A DNA stretch of 64,000 nucleotides, from positions 1-64,000 of the forward strand of contig JANNOM010000009.1 in the NCBI GenBank assembly GCA_031399065.1. The letters are read 5' to 3'. How positions within the stretch are numbered: position 1 is the first letter of the stretch; every line of letters begins with the position of its first letter. The position numbers and the translations under genes are program-made. This stretch comes from JADCRZ01 sp031399065. Its GTDB lineage: Bacteria > Bacteroidota > Bacteroidia > Chitinophagales > Chitinophagaceae. Below are positions 1-8,626 of the stretch, piece by piece. Under the pieces are notes generated by a model. The model saw only the letters and a list, made by a program, of their open reading frames with translations. It ran no database searches and was not told where the DNA came from.

Positions 1-2
1 GC

Positions 3-240
3 CTAATATATAGCTACGGCATGTTGGGCCTTAGCAGGTTTGGGATGAAATAATTTCTTACTGACCCAATGACTCAGCAAACTACTGCCCGCTCCTACCA
101 CAGCGCCGGCTAATACATCGGAGGGATAATGCTTTCCCATATACATCCTGGAATAACCGATGCAACCAGCCCAAGCATAGGCTGGAACGGTGATATACCA
201 TTTTTTATGTGTAAGCGCCAATGAAGTGGCGGTTGCGCCA
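3..240 (-). pseudogene. PAP2-family phosphatase, 3' remnant
   Basis: About 80 C-terminal residues of a PAP2 (type 2 phosphatidic acid phosphatase) membrane protein, ending at a stop at positions 3-5. The third PAP2 signature is visible as GYSRMYMGKHYPSDVLAG, with the conserved SR, H and SD residues. The first two signatures (KxxxxxxRP and PSGH) and the N-terminal membrane segments are absent. Upstream the sequence turns directly into the 5' half of a PLP-enzyme gene in another frame, so the fragment has no start of its own and should be inactive. The exact boundary, roughly 230-245, is uncertain by about 10 bases because both frames read through a GC-rich stretch there. Confidence 0.7.
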
Positions 241-862
241 GCGCCCCGCCCAGTACATCGCTGTGCCCTCCTATGTACTTGGTAGTAGAATGCATCACTA
301 TATCTGCGCCCAGCAGCAGCGGATTTTGCAATACGGGAGAAGCAAATGTGCTGTCGCATACAAGCGTGATGTGGTGATGCTTTGCCATAATGGCTATGGC
401 TGCTATATCCGTCACTTTCATCAGCGGGTTGGAGGGTGTTTCCATCCATATCAGCGCTGTGTTCGGTTTTATAAACAACTGGATGGTATCCAGGTTGGTC
501 TGGTCCGCAAAATCGATCTCCAGTATGGCTCCAAAAATACTTTCGAGCTGTTTTTTAAAACCCCAGTACATATCGTCGGGAGCTATAATATGCGTTCCGG
601 GTTTCAGGGCCTGGAATATGGCCATACCGGCGGTGTTACCGGATGAGAAAGCACAGGCATCCTGTCCATATTCAAGAGCCGTGAGCACCTGCTCCAGTGC
701 CGCCCTGCCCGGACTACCGGCCCTGCTGTAGATATACCCGCCAGGGTAACCGCCGTCTTCGCCCCGCCGGAAAGTGGTGGACACGCTGATAGGTGGAGTA
801 ACGTCGCCGGTAGCATTTGTATGTATATTGGACGAATGAATGGCCAGTGTTTCGGTTTTCAT
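110..862 (-). pseudogene. Cystathionine gamma-synthase/lyase-type PLP enzyme, 3'-truncated
   Basis: A Cys/Met metabolism PLP-dependent enzyme (aspartate aminotransferase fold), the family of cystathionine gamma-synthase and gamma-lyase. Residues 1-207 read as a normal N-terminal half. They include the IYSRAGSPGRAALE segment near 44-57, the METPSNPLMKV segment at 140-150, the CDSTFASP loop near 169-176 and the PLP-binding lysine K195 in HSTTKYIGGHSD. The family is usually about 380 residues long. Here homology stops after VLGGAL, and the last 40 or so codons are out-of-frame PAP2 sequence up to a stop at 110-112. The whole C-terminal domain, which shapes the active site and the dimer, is missing, so the gene is almost certainly dead. 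Start is ATG at 862. Confidence 0.75.
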
Positions 863-981
863 GAAAGGTGTTTAGATTAAAATTAAAACTAATTATGATA
901 AGGTTAAGAATAAGGAGATTTTACTGCAATAACAGTAGTGCGCCCCATCTGCTTCGTTTTTCAAAAAATGTGACGGTGTCC

Positions 982-1017
982 TATCAAACGTGTGAGGGAG
1001 TAGTATCAAACACGTGA
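982..1017. repeat. Two 14-bp direct repeats, possible operator
   Basis: TATCAAACGTGTGA at 982-995 and TATCAAACACGTGA at 1004-1017 differ at two adjacent positions and start 22 bp apart, about two helical turns. Such spacing suits a protein binding one face of DNA. The repeats lie about 400 bp before the sigma gene and 120 bp before the PLP-enzyme gene. No function can be assigned from sequence alone. Confidence 0.4.
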
Positions 1018-1051
1018 TGAATAACACTTTGACCCCGGGAGTACCCCGATG

Positions 1052-1084
1052 CTTCCTCATTGCCTCCTCTTTGCCTCCTCATTG
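1052..1084. repeat. Three 11-bp tandem units, pyrimidine-rich
   Basis: Units CTTCCTCATTG, CCTCCTCTTTG and CCTCCTCATTG follow one another without gaps. They are flanked by GGAGTACCCC on the left and GGTACC on the right. The unit length is not a multiple of three, which argues against coding. It may be part of a dispersed noncoding repeat; that cannot be judged from one copy. Confidence 0.45.
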
Positions 1085-1410
1085 GTACCTCGGAAACTGC
1101 CTGAAACCCCTGCAAATACTGGCCGGCCCGGGGAGAAGTGGAGGACAGTGGTGCAAGTAACCCGATTACGGGCATGTTCGCGGCCCGGGGTAGCAATAGA
1201 GCCGCATCCCGGATTGAAACCGGTCGAATACCTGAAACAGGGTTTCATTTTCGGAATTCTACGGCTACACATTACCAAAGCCGCCGAGGCCCGAACAATA
1301 AAGCAGTCTGGCGAATTAACTGTAAATGTTTAAATTCAGGAATTTTATTTATTTTAGCAATCCGATTGATAAAAAACTACTGCTTTGTGCTAAATACTAA
1401 TGCCGGCTAT

Positions 1411-1950
1411 ATGGATGAGGAAGCGTTTCAGTCTCTTTTCGAAACGTATAAGAACCGGGTTTATGGATACGTACTTGCCATTTCCCATTCGGATTATGCA
1501 GCCGAAGAGCTTACGCAGGAAATATTCATTAAGTTATGGCTGTGCAGAGACATTCTTATCCACGTGGATAATCTGGAAGGTTATATTTTTGCCGTAGCCC
1601 GTAATAAAACATTGAACCATCTTCGCAAAGCAACCAATGACGCACAAATGTTGCAGGAACTGCAAAGTTTTATGAAACCCCTGCCCAACAATAATACCGA
1701 TGATAAAATTCTAAGCGCGGAAAATGAAAAGCTGCTCCGGGAAGCCGTCACCATGCTATCGCCCCAGCGCCGCCTCGTGTACGACCTTAGCCGTGGGCAA
1801 GGCCTGAATCACGAACAGATCGCCAATCATCTAAAGCTTTCCCGGAATACGGTTAAAAATCACCTGGTAGAAGCACTCCGCTTCATCAGGGAATACCTTG
1901 GCCAGCGAGGTGCTGTTACCATCCTGCTGATTCTGTTCATAGTCTGCTAA
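1411..1950 (+). CDS. ECF RNA polymerase sigma-70 factor
   Basis: A 179-residue extracytoplasmic-function sigma factor that should direct RNA polymerase to the promoters of the adjacent SusC/SusD locus. Sigma region 2 spans about residues 8-75 (FETYKNRVYGYV, then ELTQEIFIKLW, then NLEGYIFAVARNKTLNHLR). Region 4, with its helix-turn-helix, spans about 115-162 (LSPQRRLVYDLSRGQGLNHEQIANHLKLS in two parts, then TVKNHLVEALRFIREYL). The short hydrophobic tail ILLILFIVC is typical of Bacteroidota sigma factors paired with FecR proteins. The open frame extends upstream to 1138, but the conserved family start is MDEEAFQSLFE at 1411. A FecR anti-sigma gene follows 95 bp downstream, supporting a trans-envelope signalling pair. 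Confidence 0.9.
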   Translation: MDEEAFQSLFETYKNRVYGYVLAISHSDYAAEELTQEIFIKLWLCRDILIHVDNLEGYIFAVARNKTLNHLRKATNDAQMLQELQSFMKPLPNNNTDDKILSAENEKLLREAVTMLSPQRRLVYDLSRGQGLNHEQIANHLKLSRNTVKNHLVEALRFIREYLGQRGAVTILLILFIVC

Positions 1951-2045
1951 AATAAATTTACCTGCCGGTTAGTCCTTCCCCACTTTTCAGGTGTCTTGCC
2001 TGGGAACAAAACAACGATTGCCAAACATATATTACTGCTCAGAGC

Positions 2046-3071
2046 ATGGATCACCCCTACCGGTTACCCTTTCTTTTCGATAAATACCTGCAAAAACAAT
2101 GTACTTCCGAAGAAGTAGCAGAATTGGCAAACTTGCTACAGACTGCAGAAGCGGAATCGCTGCTTACAGAGCCTATGCTCGCAGTATGGCAGCATATAAA
2201 AGATGCTGGTACAGAGTACCCCGTTGACTGGAACACGATGTATAACGTGATAAGTAGTACACAGGCAAAGCCTGGGGCCTACGTTCATTCCCGGAAATTT
2301 TATGCCACACCCTTTTTTTTAAAGTCAGTAGCCGCCCTGCTCATCTTATTTGCAGGAATCGGTATATATTGGTATGTCGATAAGTACGCAGGCCCGGGTA
2401 GCAAAGTGCCATCTTTTGCGGTGGCGAAAGATGATAACAAAACTGACAGACAGCAAACCATTCATTTATCCGACGGAAGCACGGTTATTCTTCACGGTGA
2501 TAGCCGGCTGGATTACCCCTCCGTGTTTACGGGCAATACCAGGGAAGTATATTTGAAAGGGGAGGGCTATTTCGATATCCGGCCCGACGCGCGGGCACCT
2601 TTTATGGTTCGCACCGGTCGGTTTATTACCAAAGTACTTGGAACATCCTTCAATATTAAAGTATTTAATTCCGAAGAGGAGCTGGAAGTTACAGTATCCA
2701 CAGGAAGAGTACAGCTATTAAACGGTAAACAAAGTATCGGGCTGATCAGTGCCAACGAACAGTTATCATTCTTTAAAAATTCCGGTGTCTTAAAAAGAAA
2801 AATAGAGGACATAACCTCGGTTATCGCATGGAGGCCCGGAGAAATGGAATTTAACGATATCACCATGATGGAAGCCGCTGTCAATATAGGGCAGCGCTTT
2901 AACATGCTGGTAGTATTCGATAATCCCGCTATTGAAAATTGCCGGGTTACTGCTACTTTTTCAGCCAATGAAGATATGGAGGAAATATTATCCGTTGTCT
3001 GCGGAGTATCCCAGGCTACTTATACCATTCAGGAAGGCAAAATTATAATATATGGTAAAGGTTGTAAATAA
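2046..3071 (+). CDS. FecR-family anti-sigma factor
   Basis: A 341-residue inner-membrane regulator that would hold the preceding ECF sigma factor in check until the outer-membrane receptor signals substrate. The cytoplasmic N-terminal part (1-90) is followed by one membrane span at about 92-110 (KSVAALLILFAGIGIYWY). Next comes a periplasmic FecR domain at about 131-225 (QTIHLSDGSTVILHGDSRL and EVYLKGEGYFDI, ending KVLGTSFNIK) and a C-terminal DUF4974 domain at about 268-340. The DUF4974 domain resembles the STN domain and is thought to contact the receptor's signalling domain. A hairpin terminator follows at 3152, before the STN-bearing SusC, which is its likely partner. Confidence 0.9.
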   Translation: MDHPYRLPFLFDKYLQKQCTSEEVAELANLLQTAEAESLLTEPMLAVWQHIKDAGTEYPVDWNTMYNVISSTQAKPGAYVHSRKFYATPFFLKSVAALLILFAGIGIYWYVDKYAGPGSKVPSFAVAKDDNKTDRQQTIHLSDGSTVILHGDSRLDYPSVFTGNTREVYLKGEGYFDIRPDARAPFMVRTGRFITKVLGTSFNIKVFNSEEELEVTVSTGRVQLLNGKQSIGLISANEQLSFFKNSGVLKRKIEDITSVIAWRPGEMEFNDITMMEAAVNIGQRFNMLVVFDNPAIENCRVTATFSANEDMEEILSVVCGVSQATYTIQEGKIIIYGKGCK

Positions 3072-3151
3072 TAACGCGCCGGGTGTGCTAAACCGGATAT
3101 TCACTAATGGCGTGGGTTTCGATGGAGGGCCTCCGTAATAGCGGTGTAAAA

Positions 3152-3187
3152 ATACATCCCGGGTGGAGCCGGGATGTATAACTTTTT
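3152..3187 (+). terminator. Hairpin terminator between fecR and susC
   Basis: TACATCCCGG at 3153-3162 pairs perfectly with CCGGGATGTA at 3169-3178 around a six-base loop; one more A-T pair closes the base. It is followed by AACTTTTTAAA. This fits an intrinsic terminator for the sigma/FecR transcript. It lies only 40 bp before the longest SusC start, so it could instead act as an attenuator or leader hairpin for SusC. Confidence 0.65.
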
Positions 3188-3226
3188 AAACAATCATGTG
3201 GTAACTATTTAAAACATTGTAAAGTT

Positions 3227-6200
3227 ATGAAATTATTTACGGCTGTTGAGAAATTAACAGGCAACTGTCACTCCGTTTGTTTTAATAATTACAAAGGATG
3301 GATTATGAAGCTAAACTGTCTTATTATCTCTTTATGTTTTACCGGATTCCAATTGCTTAAAGCCAGCGACCTGACAGGGCAGGAGCTGGATGAAGTGGAG
3401 GTAGTGCTGGAGCTCAGGAACGAGAGCCTTAAAGCCGCTTTTTCCAGAATTGAGAAACAGACTTATTTCCGCTTTGCCTATAACAAGCAGCAGGTAGAAA
3501 ATTACAGGAATATAACCGTTCCCAAAGCAAGCTATACACTCCGGAAAGCACTTGACCTGCTGCTGGAAAATACCCATTTGGTATACCGGTTGTCCAACAG
3601 TAATATCATCATTTTCAAGCAGGATGAAAAGGAAAATTCCGTTAAGGCGGATGTACCTGCTGCACTTATACAAGATCTTATAATAACCGGAACCGTTACT
3701 AATAACCGGGGAGAACCGGTAGAAGGTGCCACTGTTACGGAAAAGGAACAGGTAAACTCTACCAGTACCGATGCAAAAGGATTTTTCCGGCTAAAGGTTA
3801 AAAGCAATAGCTCTGTGCTAGTGATCACTAATATCGGGTACGAAACGCAGGAGATATCCGTAGGCGCAGTCCGGTCTTTCAACCTGGTATTAAAACCAGG
3901 TGTATCGAGTGATCTGAATGATATAGTGGTAGTGGGTTACGGAACGCAGAAAAAGGCGACCAATACCGGTTCGCAGTCTTCTATGTCGGGTAAATTACTG
4001 GTGCAATCCCCTGCCGCCAATATCAGTAATTCTTTAGTTGGCCGCCTTCCGGGCTTATTTGCTTCCCAGGCCAGTGGCGAACCAGGCAACGATCAGTCGA
4101 CCCTTCGCATCCGGGGGGTAGGTACGTTTAACGGAAGCCAGGAGCCGCTGATACTGGTTGATGGTATCCAGGTAAGCAACTATAATAATATAGACCCGAA
4201 CGAAATTGAGAATGTAACTATACTGAAAGATGCTTCTGCCACGGCGGTATATGGCATCAGGGGGGCAAACGGTGTTTTAATCATTACCACCAAGCGAGGT
4301 AAAGAGGGGCCTGCAAGGGTTTCCTATACGTTTAACAATGCCATCAATAGTTTTACCGCCTTAAGGTCGCAAATGAATAGTTACGACTGGACGCGGTCGT
4401 TTAATGAAGCACGAAGGTTAGATGCTTACACGCTTCAGGGGCCCGGAGCCGTTGTAACGCCAACCTATTCCGACGCAGCTATCGAAAAGTACAGAACCGG
4501 GGAAGATCCTATCTTTTTCCCCAATACAAACTGGTATGATGTTATGCTCAAAAAAACATCCTCCCAGCAGCAGCATAATTTAAATGTAAGCGGAGGTACC
4601 GATAAAGTGCGTTATGCCATATCCGCCGGGTATTTTAATCAGGAAGGACTTTTTAATAATACGGATCTGGCCGATGGGTACGATGGAAATATACGTTTCA
4701 AAAGGTATAATTTCCGATCTAACTTAAACTTTGATATTACTAAACGTTTCAGGGCAGCGTTAGATATGGCTTCTCAGACTGAGCAGCGGTCAGGTAACGC
4801 AGGTGTTACGGCAAATGTGATAGAAAATATAGCCAGGGCTAATCCTACCGTATCTCCTGGTTTAGTCGACGGAAAGCTTATCAACCTTTCCGCGGTAGGC
4901 GGTAATCCAATAGGTAGCCTGTACCAAGCCGGTTTTCAACAGGAATATCGTAACTATTTAAATGGATCGGTCAGGCTGGATCACGATCTTGATTTTATTA
5001 CACCAGGGCTTACAACGCATGGCATAATATCTTACCAGAATTTTAACAGACAGCGTTTTTTAAACAGGAAGGGATCGTTTACCATTATAAATTATATTCC
5101 CCAGCGAATGGCAGATAGTACGGTGGTATTTCTGCCGCAAAATCCCGATGAGCAGTTTCAGTTTTCCCAAACGACTGGTAAAAACAGAAGAACAACAACC
5201 GAATTCGCATTCGACTATAGAAGAAAATTCGGTGATCATAATGTGAGCGGATTATTATTGTACAATCAGCAAAAAAGTATCGACCCCCTTTATACTTTTT
5301 TAGTACCGGCAGGCTATCAGAGTTATGTGGGCAGGGCTACTTACGACTATCGGGGCAAATACCTGGCTGAACTAAGTGTGGCGTATAACGGTACGGAGAA
5401 TTTCGCACCTGGTAACCGTTTTGGTGTTTTTCCTGCTTACTCCGTTGGTTGGGTAGCGTCCGAAGAAAAGTTTTTTCCTGAAACTGATTTCATAAATTTT
5501 TTGAAGATAAGGGCATCTTACGGCGAAGTGGGAAATGACCAGATTGGATCATTGTTCCTGGAATCGGATAACAGGTTTTTGTTCAGGCCAACAGCATGGA
5601 CGCAAACAGGTGGATCGCGGTTTGGCGAAGTGGCTACCGGGTATAATTTACTTCCGGGTTACAGGGAGGGAAGAGCGAGTAATCCTGATCTAACCTGGGA
5701 AAGAGCGATAAAATCTAACCTGGGTGTTGAAATGTCTTTCTGGAACAAGAAGATTTCTATGTCTGTTGACATATTTAAGGAAACAAGAGACAATATACTG
5801 GCTAACAGGCAAACAGTTTCTGGTATCATCGGAATAGGCGTTCCCCCGGAAAACCTGGGAAAAATGCAGAACAGGGGATATGAAATTGATCTTACGTTAA
5901 ATCATGATATAGGAGAATTTAATTTCCAGGTAAAGGCCAATTATTCGTTCGCACGTAATAAAATACTTTTCCAGGATGAGGTTCCGCCCTTATTTGCCTA
6001 CCAGGCGCGCACCGGACAGCGATTCGGCCAGATATTCGGCTTAAGAGACCTGGGATTACTGAACACCTGGGAAGAAGTAAACGATCCGAAAAGGGTGCCA
6101 ACCCAGTGGGATAATAACCGGCTGCAGCCGGGCGATATTAGTTTTGAGGACGTAAACGGAGACGGATTAATCGATGGTTTCGACCAGGTACCTATCGGCT

Positions 6201-6718
6201 ATTCAAACATTCCGGAGAAAACCTATGGCTTTTCACTTGTTGGACAATATAAAGGGTTTAGCTTCTCTGTACTTTTTCAGGGTACGGGTAATGTGTCTCT
6301 GGGATACACCAGAAGGTTTATTTCGGGATTTTTTGACACACCTGCGGCCGGAGCGGTGGATTATCTGTTAAATAGCTGGAGTCAGGAGCGATACGATGCA
6401 GGACTTCCCATTCAGTTTCCTAGGTTGTCATTAGGTGTTAATGGTGGGTTGTTAAATAATTACCAGTCCTCCACCTTCTTTCTGGCAGATGCCAGTTATT
6501 TAAGATTAAAAAATGTGGAGATAGGTTATACGTTCAGCGGCAGCACATTAAAGAAAATAGGGCTTAGTTCTGCACGGATTTTTGCAAATGCCAACAATCT
6601 TTATACCTGGAGTAAAGTCTATCCCGGCGTTGATCCGGAAAGTCCGCCTACCGCTACCAATACAGAACCTTACCCATTGGTACGGACCATTAACACAGGT
6701 ATAAATATTAATTTCTAA
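3227..6718 (+). CDS. SusC-family TonB-dependent outer-membrane receptor with STN domain
   Basis: A 1163-residue outer-membrane importer of the SusC/RagA family, which moves oligosaccharides into the periplasm using TonB energy. An N-terminal STN (secretin/TonB short) domain lies at about 60-127. It contacts the anti-sigma factor in FecA-like systems and fits the neighbouring sigma/FecR pair. A carboxypeptidase-regulatory-like beta domain follows at about 151-220, then the SusC signature NDIVVVGYGTQKKA near 236-249, the plug (RIRGVGTFNGSQEPLILVDG) and the barrel to the C-terminal phenylalanine. The start is uncertain. 3227 gives the long N-terminus common in Chitinophagaceae, while ATG 3305 directly precedes the hydrophobic signal and has AAAGGAT about 8 bases upstream. 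SusD follows after two bases. Confidence 0.93.
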   Translation: MKLFTAVEKLTGNCHSVCFNNYKGWIMKLNCLIISLCFTGFQLLKASDLTGQELDEVEVVLELRNESLKAAFSRIEKQTYFRFAYNKQQVENYRNITVPKASYTLRKALDLLLENTHLVYRLSNSNIIIFKQDEKENSVKADVPAALIQDLIITGTVTNNRGEPVEGATVTEKEQVNSTSTDAKGFFRLKVKSNSSVLVITNIGYETQEISVGAVRSFNLVLKPGVSSDLNDIVVVGYGTQKKATNTGSQSSMSGKLLVQSPAANISNSLVGRLPGLFASQASGEPGNDQSTLRIRGVGTFNGSQEPLILVDGIQVSNYNNIDPNEIENVTILKDASATAVYGIRGANGVLIITTKRGKEGPARVSYTFNNAINSFTALRSQMNSYDWTRSFNEARRLDAYTLQGPGAVVTPTYSDAAIEKYRTGEDPIFFPNTNWYDVMLKKTSSQQQHNLNVSGGTDKVRYAISAGYFNQEGLFNNTDLADGYDGNIRFKRYNFRSNLNFDITKRFRAALDMASQTEQRSGNAGVTANVIENIARANPTVSPGLVDGKLINLSAVGGNPIGSLYQAGFQQEYRNYLNGSVRLDHDLDFITPGLTTHGIISYQNFNRQRFLNRKGSFTIINYIPQRMADSTVVFLPQNPDEQFQFSQTTGKNRRTTTEFAFDYRRKFGDHNVSGLLLYNQQKSIDPLYTFLVPAGYQSYVGRATYDYRGKYLAELSVAYNGTENFAPGNRFGVFPAYSVGWVASEEKFFPETDFINFLKIRASYGEVGNDQIGSLFLESDNRFLFRPTAWTQTGGSRFGEVATGYNLLPGYREGRASNPDLTWERAIKSNLGVEMSFWNKKISMSVDIFKETRDNILANRQTVSGIIGIGVPPENLGKMQNRGYEIDLTLNHDIGEFNFQVKANYSFARNKILFQDEVPPLFAYQARTGQRFGQIFGLRDLGLLNTWEEVNDPKRVPTQWDNNRLQPGDISFEDVNGDGLIDGFDQVPIGYSNIPEKTYGFSLVGQYKGFSFSVLFQGTGNVSLGYTRRFISGFFDTPAAGAVDYLLNSWSQERYDAGLPIQFPRLSLGVNGGLLNNYQSSTFFLADASYLRLKNVEIGYTFSGSTLKKIGLSSARIFANANNLYTWSKVYPGVDPESPPTATNTEPYPLVRTINTGININF

Positions 6719-6720
6719 AA

Positions 6721-8574
6721 GTGAACCGTATGAAAAATAGGATTGAAATAATCATAATTATTAGTTGCTTACTGACAGGCATATCTGCCTGCAACAAATC
6801 AATCGACGAATTTCTGGATAAAGCACCGGGTGTAGATCTGGTAGAAGATAATATATTTTCACAGCGAGCGAATGTGGAAGGCTATGTGTCTACATTGTAT
6901 CAATATGGAATGTTTTCTATAATGACCAGCAGGGATAACGTGATAAACAGCAACCCTACCGGTTCTTCAGCGACCGCCGCATTGATAGGCACCCTATCCG
7001 GCGCAACGGATGAAAGTGAAAGTCAGGAAACCTTCGCATCTGCCCAGGTCTGGAATATAGCGAATGTGCAAAATAATACCATTATTAGCAATGAGGACGT
7101 CCGCTATTTTGCCCGCTGGAAAGCAATCAGAATTGCCAATATTTTACTGGAGCGTATAGATGAGGTACCGGATGCTGATGCCGCTTATAGAAACCAAGTG
7201 AAAGGGGAAGCATTGTTTATACGTGCTTTGCAGAATTTTGAGTTGTTAAAGCGGTATGGTGGTTTCCCGATTGTGAACGTACGGTTTTTAGAGGCATCGG
7301 AAGCGGAGGTCCCACGCAGTACTTTTGAGGAATGCGTAAACACAATAATAAAGGATTGCGAGGATGCTGCCGTTAATCTACAAGGGATAACATACAGTGC
7401 GTCTCAAACAGGCCGTACTACCAGACTTGCGGTACTGGCCCTTAAGTCGAGAACGCTGTTATATGCTGCCAGCCCGCTATTTAATACGGCTACGCCTTAT
7501 CTGAATATGACGGATCCTGCTAATAATAATCTTATCTGCTATGGTAACTATGATGCCAACAGATGGAAACTGGCCGCAGATGCTGCGATGGCAGTATTGG
7601 TGGAAGCCGGACCTTCCGGAGTATCATTGATTGACGTGCCGGATAACAGGAATCCGACGGCGGCTAACAGAAGTCAGGGAAATTACTGGGTAGCGTGGGA
7701 GCTACGGGATAATGACGAAATCATTATTGCAGATAAGACATTTGCACCATCCCCTTCCACCGGTTTCCCCTGGATGCATTTGGTACCTGGCGGGTTAAAT
7801 GCTTTTGCCAGTGGCAATTCCGTTACGCATAATTTTGTAAGCAAGTATGAAGATACGCTCGGGAATGTTCCATTCTGGGATCCCGCCGGCGGAAACGACC
7901 TGGTGGCAAAGTATGGCACACTGGACCCCCGCTTTAAACAAACTGTGGCTTATAATGGCGCAAGATGGAATGCGCAATACCCGGTTATTGAAACTTTTGT
8001 GGGCGCCACTCAAACCAGAAATAATCCGGGTGGAGCATGGATGATTAAACACGTGCCCGAAGCACTGGCAAATGGTGGCAGCGTGGCACCTTCCATTGCG
8101 CTCTACCGGCTTAATGAGTTTTACCTTAATTATGCGGAAGCGATGAATGAGTTTCAGGGCCCCGGCCTTCCCTCGGCTTCTTCAACTCCCCTCGTTAAGC
8201 TCCCGAATCAGCCGGTTATTCCTACTTCGCCCTACGACGCCGTCAATAAAATCAGGTTGCGTTCAGGCATGCCCACTTTCCCTGCGGGTCTTTCCCAGGA
8301 GCAATTCAGACAAAGAGTGCATAAAGAACGAGATATTGAATTAGCCTTTGAAGATCATCGCTTATGGGACATCAGAAGGTGGTTGATAGCGGAAAATCAA
8401 GGCGTGATGACCGGCCCTATTTATGGATTGAGAATTAACAGGATTAATGCCGCTACATTTAATTACGTCCCCTACATTATCGAAAACCGCGCGTTTGTAA
8501 AGCGTATGTATTTGCATCCATATCTTTTAAGCGAAGTGTTAAAAGGAGACCTGATTCAAAATCCGGGATGGTAA
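6721..8574 (+). CDS. SusD/RagB-family surface glycan-binding lipoprotein
   Basis: A 617-residue outer-membrane lipoprotein that caps the barrel of the preceding SusC and binds the glycan. A lipoprotein signal ends at the lipobox SAC near residue 24 (CLLTGISACNKS). The helical repeat segment AIRIANILLERID, the FIRALQNFELLKRYGG motif and the C-terminal signature RVHKERDIELAFEDHRLWDIRRW are all characteristic of SusD. The annotated start is GTG at 6721; ATG at 6730 is equally possible and leaves a better signal peptide. It lies two bases after the STN-bearing SusC and is surely co-transcribed with it. Confidence 0.93.
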   Translation: MNRMKNRIEIIIIISCLLTGISACNKSIDEFLDKAPGVDLVEDNIFSQRANVEGYVSTLYQYGMFSIMTSRDNVINSNPTGSSATAALIGTLSGATDESESQETFASAQVWNIANVQNNTIISNEDVRYFARWKAIRIANILLERIDEVPDADAAYRNQVKGEALFIRALQNFELLKRYGGFPIVNVRFLEASEAEVPRSTFEECVNTIIKDCEDAAVNLQGITYSASQTGRTTRLAVLALKSRTLLYAASPLFNTATPYLNMTDPANNNLICYGNYDANRWKLAADAAMAVLVEAGPSGVSLIDVPDNRNPTAANRSQGNYWVAWELRDNDEIIIADKTFAPSPSTGFPWMHLVPGGLNAFASGNSVTHNFVSKYEDTLGNVPFWDPAGGNDLVAKYGTLDPRFKQTVAYNGARWNAQYPVIETFVGATQTRNNPGGAWMIKHVPEALANGGSVAPSIALYRLNEFYLNYAEAMNEFQGPGLPSASSTPLVKLPNQPVIPTSPYDAVNKIRLRSGMPTFPAGLSQEQFRQRVHKERDIELAFEDHRLWDIRRWLIAENQGVMTGPIYGLRINRINAATFNYVPYIIENRAFVKRMYLHPYLLSEVLKGDLIQNPGW

Positions 8575-8626
8575 GTGTTCCGGATTGCAGGCATTCAATT
8601 TTATATACCCATTTAAGCATATTCAA

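Larger units (their letters stand above)
863..1410. other. 548-bp intergenic region upstream of the sigma-factor gene
   Basis: No convincing gene on either strand. Small ORFs here lack family features and overlap one another on both strands. The region must hold the promoter of the leftward PLP-enzyme gene and that of the rightward sigma gene. It contains a pair of 14-bp direct repeats near 982-1017 and three 11-bp tandem units near 1052-1084, listed separately. The last 80 bases are A+T-rich, as expected of a promoter region, but no exact Bacteroidota -33/-7 pair could be fixed. Confidence 0.5.

Noticed and set aside
984..1278. Two overlapping minus-strand open frames of about 70 residues upstream of the sigma gene
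   Set aside because: They overlap each other and plus-strand frames, contain the 11-bp tandem units whose length is not a multiple of three, and show no domain or signal.
1138..1410. N-terminal extension of the sigma factor frame
   Set aside because: The extra 91 residues have no sigma-factor character; the family start is at 1411.
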